A stretch of 34,070 nt of DNA from an uncultured Bacteroidota bacterium (GTDB taxonomy: Bacteria; Bacteroidota; Bacteroidia; Chitinophagales; Chitinophagaceae). A model generated the notes under the pieces. It ran no database searches. It was given only the letters and a program-made list of their open reading frames with translations, and was not told the origin of the DNA. Positions 8,287 to 17,797 of the stretch are shown one piece after another. The translations under genes and the position numbers were made by a program. Within the stretch, counting starts at the first letter, position 1; the number at the start of each line of letters is the position of its first letter. The stretch is from NCBI GenBank assembly GCA_903938445.1, contig CAJADG010000057.1, forward strand, positions 1 through 34,070. Reading direction: 5' to 3'.

Positions 8287-8403
8287 AATCCAAATTTGAA
8301 ATTTATTTTTTAAAGATATTACTTATTCTTATAGATTATATTAACTATAATAGTTTAAATTTATAAGGTACAAAACGATTGCTTGCACACTTATTGAAAA
8401 CCT
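8287..8403. promoter_or_regulatory. Divergent intergenic region, M24 peptidase / DUF5916 operon
   Basis: A 117-bp, very AT-rich spacer between divergent starts at 8286 and 8404. It should carry both promoters, but I find no exact TAnnTTTG element on either strand. A loose inverted repeat (TTATAG ... CTATAA around 8329-8350) is present but of a composition expected by chance. Confidence 0.3.
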
Positions 8404-10605
8404 ATGTTAAAAAACATCACACGTGTTGGAATATTACTATCTATTTTACATTGCTCTTTAATTTCCGTTGCACAAAAAAAGAATGCGCATATTCAATATC
8501 ATATTCACAAAGCAGTAGACCCAATTATTGTAGATGGGAAAATGGAGGAATTGAGTTGGAAAACTGCGGAAGTAGCAAAAGATTTTGGAATGGTATTGCC
8601 AATGGATACCAGTATATCCAATTTGCCTACACAAGTGCGCATGACCTATGATGCAAAAAATATTTACATATTGGCGATATGTTATAAACCCTCCAAGGGT
8701 AAAGACATGGTAGAGTCCTTAAAAAGAGATTGGAATTTTGGTAAAAATGACAACTTTATTGTTTTTATGGACACATATGGGGACCTAACCAATGGTTTTG
8801 CATTTGGTTCCAATGCGGTTGGGGCGCAATGGGATGGCACGATGTATGATGGAGGTAGTGTGGATTTAAATTGGGATAATAAATGGGTTTCTGAAATTAC
8901 CAATGATGATAAAAAATACGTTTGGGAAGCAGCCATTCCTTTTAAATCTATTAGATACAAAAAGGGAATAAAAGAATGGGGAATTAATTTTAGCAGAAAC
9001 GATTTAAAAACAACCGAAAAATCTAGCTGGGCTCCGATGCCAAGAAATTTTCCCACGGCATCACTTTCTTATACTGGTAATTTAGTTTGGGATCAAGAGC
9101 TACCTAATCATGAAAATAATATTTCATTTATCCCTTATTTTAAAACAAATTATTCAAGAAATTTTGCAAATAGTGATGGCAGTAAAATTAATACACCTAG
9201 TGCAATAGGAAATGAATATGGATTAGATGCAAAAGTAAGTTTATCTTCTTCCTTAAACTTAGACCTTACTTTGAATCCAGATTTTTCTCAGGTAGAAGTA
9301 GATAGACAGGTTACTGACCTAAGTAGATTCGAATTATTTTTTCCAGAAAAGAGACAATTTTTTTTAGAGAACGCAGATTTATTTTCTAATCTTGGATTTG
9401 CGAGCGTTCGTCCGTTTTTTTCAAGACGTATCGGATTGAATACCAATATAGATTTTGGTGCCAGAATGAGTGGACAAATCAATAAGGAATGGCGCATTGG
9501 TATCATGGACATGAAAACTGCAGCTAGCATAGATAATAATACAATTGCTCAAAACTATTCAACGCTTGCTTTACAAAGAAAATTATTTAAAAAATCAAGC
9601 ATTGAATTATTTTACATTGACAAAACCGGGATTGAAAATAAATCTTCAGTAGATACTGTTCATTCAGGCAACTCTTACAATCGAAATATTGGTTTTGAAT
9701 ATTTAATAGCGCCTTCCAATAATAAATGGTCAGGTAAAACCATTTTTATTAAATCATTTACGCCCAATAAAACAGGAAATGATTTTTTAACCGCAAGTAG
9801 CTTACAATACAATACCAGAAACCTTATTGTTGCATGGCAACATGAAATAGTGGGAAATAATTATAATGCCGAAGTAGGATATGTACCTCGTAATAATTAT
9901 ATCAAGTTTGCACCAACTATTACAAAATTATTTTTCCCAAAAAGTGGAAATATTTTAAGTCATGGTCCACAATTAAGTGCCACCTATTATTATAACAATA
10001 ACTTTGTTGGAACTGATAACACAAAAGCATTAACGTATTTAATTACCTATAGAGATAAAAGTACATTGTCCGGAGTAGTTCAAAATGATTATGTAGAATT
10101 ATTGGCACCATTTGATCCTACCAGAATTGGGAAGACACCATTAGGAGTTCATACAAAACATGAATGGAATACAACAGGATTTGATTGGATTTCCGCACCT
10201 CAGCATCAAACCACTTTTAGTTTATCCACTAGACTTGGTGGTTATTATGCAAATGGGAATTTGGTAAGTGTTAGTGGGGATATTGGTTACAGAATTCAAC
10301 CATTTATAAATATTGACTTCGCTGCTACTTATAATAAAATTTCTTTACCACAACCCTGGGGAGAAAATAATTTTTTGTTACTAGGGCCCAAAATGGATGT
10401 GACATTTACTAATAAAATATTTTTCACCGCATTTTATCAATATAATGAACAAACAAAAAACATTAACTTTAATACAAGATTTCAATGGAGGTATAAGCCA
10501 GTGTCTGATTTGTTTATAGTATATACTGATAATTATTATATTGGTCCTGTATTTATAAAAAATAGAGCAGTGGTTTTAAAATTCACTTATTGGTGGAATA
10601 AATAA
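8404..10605 (+). CDS. DUF5916 outer-membrane-like protein with N-terminal CBM9-like domain
   Basis: A 733-residue exported protein (signal peptide ending near SVAQ). Residues about 30-235 look like a CBM9/DOMON-like beta-sandwich (DPIIVDGKMEELSWKTAE ... VRMTYDAKNIYILAICYKP). The rest matches DUF5916: residues near 285-335 read LDLTLNPDFSQVEVD and FFPEKRQFFLENADLF, the family's most conserved block. It is followed by many aromatic-rich alternating strands up to the final FTYWWNK, as expected of an outer-membrane barrel. It is the first gene of a tight run (5 nt to the serine hydrolase). DUF5916 proteins are often found near exported hydrolases, but no biochemical role is established that I can name. 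The serine hydrolase next door suggests a partner or substrate-capture role; this is inference. Confidence 0.85.
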   Translation: MLKNITRVGILLSILHCSLISVAQKKNAHIQYHIHKAVDPIIVDGKMEELSWKTAEVAKDFGMVLPMDTSISNLPTQVRMTYDAKNIYILAICYKPSKGKDMVESLKRDWNFGKNDNFIVFMDTYGDLTNGFAFGSNAVGAQWDGTMYDGGSVDLNWDNKWVSEITNDDKKYVWEAAIPFKSIRYKKGIKEWGINFSRNDLKTTEKSSWAPMPRNFPTASLSYTGNLVWDQELPNHENNISFIPYFKTNYSRNFANSDGSKINTPSAIGNEYGLDAKVSLSSSLNLDLTLNPDFSQVEVDRQVTDLSRFELFFPEKRQFFLENADLFSNLGFASVRPFFSRRIGLNTNIDFGARMSGQINKEWRIGIMDMKTAASIDNNTIAQNYSTLALQRKLFKKSSIELFYIDKTGIENKSSVDTVHSGNSYNRNIGFEYLIAPSNNKWSGKTIFIKSFTPNKTGNDFLTASSLQYNTRNLIVAWQHEIVGNNYNAEVGYVPRNNYIKFAPTITKLFFPKSGNILSHGPQLSATYYYNNNFVGTDNTKALTYLITYRDKSTLSGVVQNDYVELLAPFDPTRIGKTPLGVHTKHEWNTTGFDWISAPQHQTTFSLSTRLGGYYANGNLVSVSGDIGYRIQPFINIDFAATYNKISLPQPWGENNFLLLGPKMDVTFTNKIFFTAFYQYNEQTKNINFNTRFQWRYKPVSDLFIVYTDNYYIGPVFIKNRAVVLKFTYWWNK

Positions 10606-10610
10606 ATTAT

Positions 10611-11675
10611 ATGAAGCGTATTGTTTTTGGAATATTATATTTGGCTTTAGCATTCAATTCAAATGCTCAATCCAATAAAAAAATTAAGCTTGCCATTGAT
10701 TCTATTTTATCAAGGTATGCCAATCCTAATGAACCAGGTGCTAGTGTATTGGTACTAAAAAATAATAAAGTCGTTTTTAAAAAAGGTTATGGAGTAAGTA
10801 ATCTAAATACGGGTGAGTCTATCAAACCTAATACTAATTTTAGATTAGCTTCTGTAACAAAACAGTTTACAGCCATGTCTATTTTGTTATTAGAGAAAAA
10901 GCATAAACTTTCATTAGAAGATCCTATTTCAAAATATTTTTCAATACTCCCTCCTTATATTGCTAAAATAAAAATTAAAGATTTACTTACACACAGTTCG
11001 GGATTGATAGATTATGAGGACCTAATGCCTGTAACACAAACAATTCAATTGCATGATACCAATTGTTTACAATTAATGTTTATGGCCGACACTTTGTATT
11101 TTCCTGCAGGTACCCAATATAAATATAGTAACACAGGTTATGCAATACTGTCCTTAATTGTAGAACAGGTAAGTGGAAAACCATTTGCTCAATTTTTACA
11201 AGAAAATATTTTTAAACCACTTAAAATGAAAACTACGGTTGCTTTTGAGGAAGATAAAAGTACTGTTGCTAATCGAGCTTTTGGAAATACCTATGAGCAA
11301 GGGAAATGGATTCAAACAGATCAAAGCTTAACAAGTGCTGTATTGGGAGATGGTGGTATTTACACCAATGTCGAAGAATATACAAAATGGATTAAAGCAT
11401 TGTGGGACTATAAATTGATTGATCAAACAAAACAAGAAAGAACTTGGTCAACAACGACATTAGATAATGGAACAATCATTGATTATGGATATGGTTGGCA
11501 TGTAGAAACACTACAAGGTATTACTCATCCATTTCACGATGGAAGTTCAATTGGATTTAGAAACTCGGTAGGATTATTTCCTGAACAAAAATTAATGATC
11601 ATTATTCTTACCAACAGAAGCGAGCCTGACCCTATTGAAGAGGTACATAAAATTGCTGCATTATATCTAAAATAA
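10611..11675 (+). CDS. Exported serine hydrolase, beta-lactamase class C / DD-peptidase-like family
   Basis: Penicillin-binding-protein-fold serine hydrolase, probably periplasmic (signal peptide MKRIVFGILYLALAFNSNAQ). The catalytic motifs are complete: S81-V-T-K84 (nucleophile and general base), Y172-S-N174, and H309-D-G311 in place of KTG. The HxG form is typical of the broad class C/esterase/D-aminopeptidase branch rather than of true AmpC enzymes. Its 354 residues cover the catalytic domain only, with no C-terminal lipocalin-like extension. It sits 5 nt behind the DUF5916 gene and 27 nt before the MFS gene, so these are probably co-transcribed. A D-amino-acid peptidase or esterase is as likely as a beta-lactamase. 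Confidence 0.88.
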   Translation: MKRIVFGILYLALAFNSNAQSNKKIKLAIDSILSRYANPNEPGASVLVLKNNKVVFKKGYGVSNLNTGESIKPNTNFRLASVTKQFTAMSILLLEKKHKLSLEDPISKYFSILPPYIAKIKIKDLLTHSSGLIDYEDLMPVTQTIQLHDTNCLQLMFMADTLYFPAGTQYKYSNTGYAILSLIVEQVSGKPFAQFLQENIFKPLKMKTTVAFEEDKSTVANRAFGNTYEQGKWIQTDQSLTSAVLGDGGIYTNVEEYTKWIKALWDYKLIDQTKQERTWSTTTLDNGTIIDYGYGWHVETLQGITHPFHDGSSIGFRNSVGLFPEQKLMIIILTNRSEPDPIEEVHKIAALYLK

Positions 11676-11702
11676 TTCTGCGTATTTGATTAATTTAAAC
11701 GC

Positions 11703-12962
11703 ATGAAAAAACGCTACCAAGTATTATTAGTATTGTCATTACTATCCATGATCACTTTTTTGGATAGAGTTGCATTGTCTTCTGCGAGTAGCAATATTAT
11801 GAATGACTTGAATATCAGTACCGTGAAATGGGGATGGATATTAGGTATGTTTACTTTATCCTATGCAAGTTTTGAAGTGCCCACTGGTTGGTTGGGCGAT
11901 CGTTTTGGAGGAAAGAAAATTTTAATTAGAGTGGTTATTTGGTGGTCCCTCTTTACTATATTAACTGGGGTTTCTACTGGATTTATGATGTTATTGATTG
12001 TTCGATTTTTATTTGGTGTTGGCGAAGCAGGTGCTTATCCCAACACCTCCATTATTTTAGCTAAATGGTTTCCTGTACTTGAAAGAGGTCGAGCGCAAGC
12101 AACCATTTGGGGCGCAAGTAGATTAGGTGCCGCCTTAACTCCTTTCATTGTTCTGCCCATTCAACAAAAATATAGTTGGCATATTTCATTTTACACTTTA
12201 GGTTTTGTTGGATTGGTTTGGGTGTTATTTTTTATTTTTTGGCAAAAGGAAGATCCAACACAAAGCAAGGATATTAATAAAGAAGAGTTAGATGAAATAT
12301 TAGCCAAAAGAGATTTGCCTGTACAAATTGAAAATGAAAAAATTTCATTTTGGTCTGGGTTTCAAAATAAATATTTGTGGTTTTTATTAATCATGTACAT
12401 CTGCTATGCCATTGGTGCATATTTTTTTCAATCCTGGTTTCACACTTATTTACAAAAAGGAAGGCAAATACCCGAAAATCAATTAATCTGGGCCTCTTCG
12501 GTTCCATATTTATTAGCAGCCCTAGGGTGTTTTACAGGAGGGTGGCTTAGCGATATAGCCTGTTTAAGATGGGGTAAAAAATGGGGACGTCGCATCGTAC
12601 CCATGGTTGGACTTTTTGTTTCTGGAATATGTATCATGACTGCATCCATCATTAATGATAATTTAACCTGCATCATTTTACTTGGGATTGGTATGGCATT
12701 TATGGATGTTACAGCACCTGTTGCTTGGGCAGTTGCCATGGATATGGGAGGTACAAAAAGCGGAACGGTATCAGGAGCAATGAATTCTGCAGGCTTACTG
12801 GGTGCTTATTTGAGCACAGTAGTCTTTGGATATTTAGCAAATGCATATGGATACTATCTGCCGGTTTTATATATTGGCATCATTGTATTTTGTGGCACTT
12901 TTATTTGGCTAAAAATTGATGCCACGCAAAAAATTCAATTCCGTAAAATCAGTACCTTGTAG
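11703..12962 (+). CDS. MFS transporter, anion:cation symporter (ACS, hexuronate-like) family
   Basis: Inner-membrane secondary transporter of 419 residues with about 12 hydrophobic segments in two halves. The family loop motif between helices 2 and 3 is present (GWLGDRFGGKK), as are FLDRVALSSASSNIM near the start and GVGEAGAYPN in helix 4, both typical of the ACS group that carries organic anions such as hexuronates, galactonate or tartrate. A charged central loop lies near residues 183-215. The upstream gap is 27 nt; the stop codon TAG at 12960-12962 forms the left end of a palindrome that ends at the next start codon. Substrate is unknown; peptide- or sugar-acid-derived anions released by the neighbouring exported enzymes are possible. 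Confidence 0.88.
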   Translation: MKKRYQVLLVLSLLSMITFLDRVALSSASSNIMNDLNISTVKWGWILGMFTLSYASFEVPTGWLGDRFGGKKILIRVVIWWSLFTILTGVSTGFMMLLIVRFLFGVGEAGAYPNTSIILAKWFPVLERGRAQATIWGASRLGAALTPFIVLPIQQKYSWHISFYTLGFVGLVWVLFFIFWQKEDPTQSKDINKEELDEILAKRDLPVQIENEKISFWSGFQNKYLWFLLIMYICYAIGAYFFQSWFHTYLQKGRQIPENQLIWASSVPYLLAALGCFTGGWLSDIACLRWGKKWGRRIVPMVGLFVSGICIMTASIINDNLTCIILLGIGMAFMDVTAPVAWAVAMDMGGTKSGTVSGAMNSAGLLGAYLSTVVFGYLANAYGYYLPVLYIGIIVFCGTFIWLKIDATQKIQFRKISTL

Positions 12963-12978
12963 TAACAAATTGTTACTA
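12960..12978. repeat. 19-bp palindrome spanning MFS stop to YncE/phosphoesterase start
   Basis: TAGTAACAA at 12960-12968 and its perfect complement TTGTTACTA at 12970-12978 flank a single A. The left arm begins with the MFS stop codon and the right arm ends on the A of the next ATG. As RNA it could form a short hairpin that holds the start region; as DNA it could be an operator. The function is unknown. Confidence 0.6.
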
Positions 12979-15407
12979 TGAAAAAATCAATTCTTTGTTG
13001 CATCATTTTGCTGCAAGCTTTATGGTTATCTGCACAGTCAAATAACAACACAGTTAATAAAATACAATTACCCAACGGATGGAAATTAAGCCCTGCAGGT
13101 AAAAGTTTACCATTAGGTGATTTGCCATTAAACATGGCCATTTCAAAATCAAAAAAATTAATGGCAGTGACTAATAATGGTCAAAGCAAACAGTCTTTGC
13201 AATTAATTGATTTAGTAAATGAAAAAATTGCTGACACAATAACCATCGATAAATCATGGTTAGGCATTGTTTTTAGTCCTGATGAAAAATCGGTATTCGT
13301 ATCAGGGGGAAATGATAATTGGATTTTACAATACTCTATTACAAATCAAAAATTTAAATTAATAGATTCCATTAAATTAGGTGACAAATGGCCAAATAAA
13401 ATTTCTCCTGCGGGCATGTGTATTGATGAGGCACATCATAATCTATATGTAGTTACAAAAGATGACAATGCTTTATACACTATTAATTTATCAACCAAGA
13501 AAGTTGTACAAAAAACTTTTCTAACTGCTGAAGCTTATACATGTGTGTTATCTCCCAAAAAAAATGAATTATACATAAGTTGTTGGGGGGATAAAAAAAT
13601 AATTGTGTTTAGTACAACTACCAATCAAATCATAAAAGAAATTAGTGTAGGTGCACATCCAAATGATATTTGTCTTACAAAAAATGGAAAGTTATTATAC
13701 GTGGCAAATGCGGAAGACAATAGTGTTTCTATAGTAGATCTTGCTATTTATAAAGAAGTAGAAGTATTGAATACAGCTCTGTATCCTAATGCACCTGCAG
13801 GTTCTAGCACCAACGGCGTTGCATTAAGTGAGGATGAAAAAAATTTATACATAGCTAATGCTGACAATAATTATTTAGCCGTTTTTGATGTTAGCAAAAA
13901 ATTAGAAAGCCGCTCTAAAGGATTTATTCCAGTAGGCTGGTATCCAACAGCAGTAAAAACAGCGCATGGAAAAATTTATGTTACCAATGGAAAAGGATTT
14001 AGTTCATTTCCAAATCCACTAGGGCCTGATCCATATAAACGTGGTGCACAATTGGCTTTTCAGCAAGGTTTAATTAAATCACTTGAGGACGATCAATATA
14101 TTGGCGGACTAATGAGAGGAACTTTAAGCATCATTAATACACCTTCTGAAAAACAATTAGGTTTATATGCAGCTGCAGTGTATGAAAACACACCTTATAC
14201 CAAAGAAAAAGAAAACATCTCTTTTGCCGAAGCAGGTTCTGTGATACCACAAAAAATTGGACAGCCCTCTGCTATCAAACATGTATTTTATATTGTGAAA
14301 GAAAACAGAACCTATGACCAAATATTAGGAGATGTTAATGCAGGGAATGGTGATACGAGTTTGGCATTATTTGGCGGAAAAATTACGCCTAACCAACATG
14401 CACTTGCCAACGAATTTGTTTTGTTAGATAATTTTTATGTAGATGGTGAAGTAAGTGCCGATGGTCATAATTGGACACTAGGTGGATATGCAAATGATTA
14501 TTTAGAAAAAAACTGGGTTACGAGTTATGGTGGTAGAGGGGGCAATTATGATGCAGAAGGTACTCGTGAGATTGCCAATAATAAAAATGGATTTATTTGG
14601 GATTTTGCAAAAAGAGCGGGGGTGAGTTATCGCACTTATGGAGAATTTGCAGATGATTACAAACCTAATTTACCTGTATTGAAAAATCATTTTTGTACTT
14701 ATTTTACAAGTTGGGATCAAAAGGTAAGAGATACTACTAGGGTTGGGCAATGGAAAAGAGATTTTGATTCTTTATTAGCTATTAATGCAGTGCCACAATT
14801 AAATACCTTAAGATTAATTAATGATCATACCGAGGGAATGCGTTTAGGCAGACCTTCTCCATATGCCCATGTTGCAGACAATGATTTGGCTGTAGGAATG
14901 TTTGTGGAATACTTGAGTAAAAGCCCAATATGGAATGAATCGGTTGTATTTATTGTTGAAGATGATGCACAGGACGGACCAGATCATGTAGATGCGCATC
15001 GAAGTCCAGTTTATATTGCGGGCGGATTTGTCAAAACAGGGTTTGTGGATCATACCATGTATTCAACCTCATCTGTATTAAAGACCATTGAAATGATTTT
15101 AGGTATGCAACCCATGAGTCAATATGTTGCAGCTGCCAATACCTTATGGAAATGTTTTGATAAAACGGCTTCTCATAAAGGTTTTGTAGCAAAACCAAAT
15201 CAATGGGATTTAAATGAAAAAAATATAGCTATCAATGCAATGCAAAGAAAAAGCGAAGCCTTTAATTTCAAAAAAGAGGATAGTATCAATGAACATGATT
15301 TTAACGAAGTGCTTTGGAAAGGCCTAAAAGGTGAAATGGCTATTGTACCTACGCCCAAAAGAGCTGCTTTTTTACAAATCAAACAAACTAAAGACAAAGA
15401 TGATTAG
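12978..15407 (+). CDS. Secreted YncE-type beta-propeller fused to phosphoesterase (alkaline phosphatase superfamily)
   Basis: An 809-residue bifunctional-type protein with a signal peptide (MKKSILCCIILLQALWLSAQ). Residues about 40-345 form a YVTN/YncE beta-propeller with repeats such as LYVANAEDNSVSIVDLA, LYIANADNNYLAVFDVS and LYISCWGDKKIIVFS. Residues from about 434 to 745 are a PF04185-like phosphoesterase domain: HVFYIVKENRTYDQILGD at its start, then EVSADGHNWTLGGYAND, and the metal-site block VEDDAQDGPDHVDAHRS near 660-676. This fusion is common in Bacteroidota. Phospholipase C or acid phosphatase activity is known for relatives of the second domain, but the substrate here is unknown. It follows the MFS gene by 15 nt and is the last gene of the 8404-15407 run. 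Confidence 0.87.
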   Translation: MKKSILCCIILLQALWLSAQSNNNTVNKIQLPNGWKLSPAGKSLPLGDLPLNMAISKSKKLMAVTNNGQSKQSLQLIDLVNEKIADTITIDKSWLGIVFSPDEKSVFVSGGNDNWILQYSITNQKFKLIDSIKLGDKWPNKISPAGMCIDEAHHNLYVVTKDDNALYTINLSTKKVVQKTFLTAEAYTCVLSPKKNELYISCWGDKKIIVFSTTTNQIIKEISVGAHPNDICLTKNGKLLYVANAEDNSVSIVDLAIYKEVEVLNTALYPNAPAGSSTNGVALSEDEKNLYIANADNNYLAVFDVSKKLESRSKGFIPVGWYPTAVKTAHGKIYVTNGKGFSSFPNPLGPDPYKRGAQLAFQQGLIKSLEDDQYIGGLMRGTLSIINTPSEKQLGLYAAAVYENTPYTKEKENISFAEAGSVIPQKIGQPSAIKHVFYIVKENRTYDQILGDVNAGNGDTSLALFGGKITPNQHALANEFVLLDNFYVDGEVSADGHNWTLGGYANDYLEKNWVTSYGGRGGNYDAEGTREIANNKNGFIWDFAKRAGVSYRTYGEFADDYKPNLPVLKNHFCTYFTSWDQKVRDTTRVGQWKRDFDSLLAINAVPQLNTLRLINDHTEGMRLGRPSPYAHVADNDLAVGMFVEYLSKSPIWNESVVFIVEDDAQDGPDHVDAHRSPVYIAGGFVKTGFVDHTMYSTSSVLKTIEMILGMQPMSQYVAAANTLWKCFDKTASHKGFVAKPNQWDLNEKNIAINAMQRKSEAFNFKKEDSINEHDFNEVLWKGLKGEMAIVPTPKRAAFLQIKQTKDKDD

Positions 15408-15416
15408 TGAATAGGT

Positions 15417-15424
15417 TATTTTTG
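15417..15424 (+). promoter_or_regulatory. Bacteroidota -7 promoter element upstream of the ABC export operon
   Basis: TATTTTTG matches the consensus TAnnTTTG exactly and lies 21 nt before the ATG at 15446, in the only gap (38 nt) between this operon and the preceding gene. I see no clear TTG -33 element, so promoter identity rests on one element plus position. Confidence 0.45.
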
Positions 15425-15445
15425 TAATTAAGAAATAGGACTACT

Positions 15446-16540
15446 ATGTATACATTTAAATCAAAGGTTTATATCCTTGTATTAGCTACTATTGCGATAG
15501 TTAGTTGTGGTAAAAAACAGGAGTCGATTCATCCAACCATTGAAAAAATAACTTCTTCAGTTTATGCATCAGGAACTGTAAAAAGTATTGCGCAATATGA
15601 TGTATATGCTAAAGTAAACGGAATTATTGAAAATATTTTAGTGAGCGAAGGAACCGAAGTTAAAAAAGGCCAAACCATTATAGCCCTTTCCAATAAAGCC
15701 CAAGCATTGGGTCTTGAGAATGCAAAATTATTAGCAAATTATTCTTCTGCAGAAACAAACCAAGAAAAATTAAAGCAGGCGCAGAATGAATTAGAGGTTG
15801 CTAAATTAAAAATGGATAATGACGAATCATTATTAGAACGTCAAAAAAAATTGTGGAGTAACGAAATTGGAACTAAAAACGATATCGATCAAAAAGAGCT
15901 TGCTTTTAAAAATAGTACCGCACAATTTAATGCGAGCAAACTAAAATTAAATGATTTAAAAAAACAAATTGATTTTCAATCCAAACAAACCAATAAGAGC
16001 GCTTCCATTTCAGCAACTACTTTAAATGATTTTTTGATAAAGTCAGATATCAATGGAAAAGTGTTTAGCATTAATAAGGAAGTGGGAGAAATGGTAAATA
16101 CGCAAACTCCAGTTGCTATTATTGGTGATGCCAATCATTTTTATGTTGAAATGCAAGTGGACGAGTATGATATTGCTAAAATACAAAAGGGACAAAAAGT
16201 AATGATCTCGATGGATAGCTACAAAGGAAAAGTTTTTGAAGCTGTGATTGATAAAGTATATCCCATCATGAATCCAAAATCAAAATCCTTTAAAGTTGAT
16301 GCTGCTTTTTCAATTCAACCCGAAAACTTATATCCTAATTTAAGTGCACAGGCCAATATTATCATTGAGGTAAAAGAAAAGGCAATTACGATTCCACGCG
16401 CTTATTTAATAGACAATGAATATGTTTATTTAGAAAATAAAGAAAAGCGCAAAGTAAAAGTAGGCTTGATGGATTATGAAAAAGTTGAAATACTTAGTGG
16501 TATTACTACAAGCGATGCTTTGGTTAAAACAATTCAATGA
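15446..16540 (+). CDS. Periplasmic adaptor lipoprotein (HlyD/MacA-like) of an ABC exporter
   Basis: A 364-residue membrane-fusion protein. The N-terminus is a lipoprotein signal with IVSC, giving lipidated Cys21. The first lipoyl half is near residues 52-78 (VNGIIENILVSEGTEVKKGQ). A long Lys/Gln/Glu-rich helical hairpin covers about residues 85-180. The second lipoyl half follows (LIKSDINGKVFSINKEVGEMV), then barrel and membrane-proximal domains. It overlaps the FtsX-like gene by 4 nt (ATGA), and the ATPase follows, so this is a MacA-type partner rather than an RND one. No outer-membrane channel gene is in the operon; the complex may recruit a TolC encoded elsewhere. Confidence 0.88.
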   Translation: MYTFKSKVYILVLATIAIVSCGKKQESIHPTIEKITSSVYASGTVKSIAQYDVYAKVNGIIENILVSEGTEVKKGQTIIALSNKAQALGLENAKLLANYSSAETNQEKLKQAQNELEVAKLKMDNDESLLERQKKLWSNEIGTKNDIDQKELAFKNSTAQFNASKLKLNDLKKQIDFQSKQTNKSASISATTLNDFLIKSDINGKVFSINKEVGEMVNTQTPVAIIGDANHFYVEMQVDEYDIAKIQKGQKVMISMDSYKGKVFEAVIDKVYPIMNPKSKSFKVDAAFSIQPENLYPNLSAQANIIIEVKEKAITIPRAYLIDNEYVYLENKEKRKVKVGLMDYEKVEILSGITTSDALVKTIQ

Positions 16541-17796
16541 GAAAGGGTTTACTTATAAATATTGCTAAGTCGCTCCTGCTTGCCAGGTGGAAACAAACAT
16601 TGGTAGCTGCTGTTGGAGTCACTTTTAGCATTACTATGTTTATTACTTTATTGAGTTTTATGTCAGGGTTGAATGACTTATTAGATGGACTGATACTCAA
16701 TAGAACAGCTCATGTAAGAATTTACAATGACATAAAACCCAACGCTGATCAACCTATTAATAAGAGTAACTCCAATTCAAAAGGACATAATTTCATAGGT
16801 TCTGTTAAGTCCGATGCTAACCGACAAGCTATTTATAATAGTGAGGCCATTATGAAAGCGATTAAAAATGATTCGCGCGTATTGGGACTTTCGCCAAAGC
16901 TAACAGCTCAGGTGTTTTTTAATGATGGTAGTATTGATATTACAGGTAGTATTTTTGGGATTAATCCCACTGAAGAAGCAAAGCTTTATCATTTTGACGA
17001 ATATATTACCACTGGTACTTCAGCAGATTTAACTAAAGTGAATAACAGTATCATTTTAGGAAAAGGATTAGCTGATAAACTATTAGTCCAAATTGGAGAT
17101 GCCGTACAAATTACAACCTCTAAAGGAGATCTATTTCAATTAAAAGTAGTGGGTACCTTTCAATCGGGCATTAAAGATTTTGACAATGTACAGAGTTATG
17201 CTTCTTTAAACACCGTACAAAAAATATTATCAGTACCTAATGATTATATTACAAGTATTCAGGTAAAATTAAAAGATATTACTCAAGCACCTGCAGTAGC
17301 TAAAGAATATCAGCAGTTATACCAAACTGATGCTGAAGATATACAAACAGCGAATTCACAATTTGAAACAGGAAGTTCTATACGAACTTTAATATCTTAC
17401 TCCGTAGGAATTACTTTATTAATTGTAGCTGGATTTGGTATTTACAATATATTAAACATGATGATTTTTGAAAAAATGGATTCCATTGCTATTTTAAAAG
17501 CAACCGGATTTTCAGGTAGCGATGTTAAAAAAATATTTATTTACATCGCGGTTACTATTGGAATTTTTGGTGGTTTACTGGGTTTATTATTTGGCTTAGG
17601 CCTTTCTGCTATCATTGACCAAATTCCATTCAACACCGCATCTTTACCTACGATAAAAACATATCCGATTGTTTATAACCCTAGGTTCTATATTATTGGA
17701 ATTATATTTTCATTTATCACCACTTATTTTGCGGGTTGGTTTCCTGCAAGAAAAGCAAGTAAAATTGATCCTGTTGTGATCATTAGAGGAAAATAA
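16537..17796 (+). CDS. FtsX/MacB-like ABC transporter permease
   Basis: Inner-membrane permease of 419 residues. One membrane helix lies near residues 20-45 (TLVAAVGVTFSITMFITLLS). A large periplasmic MacB-type domain covers about residues 50-275. Three C-terminal helices follow near 285-310, 330-360 and 385-405, ending in the conserved FPARKASKIDPVVIIRG motif that closes the FtsX domain in MacB/LolC/LolE-type proteins. The start overlaps the adaptor stop by 4 nt and its own stop lies 1 nt before the ATPase start, indicating tight co-expression. It probably works as a dimer in mechanotransmission from the ATPase to the adaptor. Substrate is unknown (peptide, lipid, lipoprotein or drug). Confidence 0.9.
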   Translation: MRKGLLINIAKSLLLARWKQTLVAAVGVTFSITMFITLLSFMSGLNDLLDGLILNRTAHVRIYNDIKPNADQPINKSNSNSKGHNFIGSVKSDANRQAIYNSEAIMKAIKNDSRVLGLSPKLTAQVFFNDGSIDITGSIFGINPTEEAKLYHFDEYITTGTSADLTKVNNSIILGKGLADKLLVQIGDAVQITTSKGDLFQLKVVGTFQSGIKDFDNVQSYASLNTVQKILSVPNDYITSIQVKLKDITQAPAVAKEYQQLYQTDAEDIQTANSQFETGSSIRTLISYSVGITLLIVAGFGIYNILNMMIFEKMDSIAILKATGFSGSDVKKIFIYIAVTIGIFGGLLGLLFGLGLSAIIDQIPFNTASLPTIKTYPIVYNPRFYIIGIIFSFITTYFAGWFPARKASKIDPVVIIRGK

Positions 17797-17797
17797 A

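Noticed and set aside
8379..8651. Alternative open frame on the plus strand at the start of the DUF5916 gene
   Set aside because: It overlaps the conserved N-terminal domain of the DUF5916 protein in another frame and has no signal peptide or recognisable domain.
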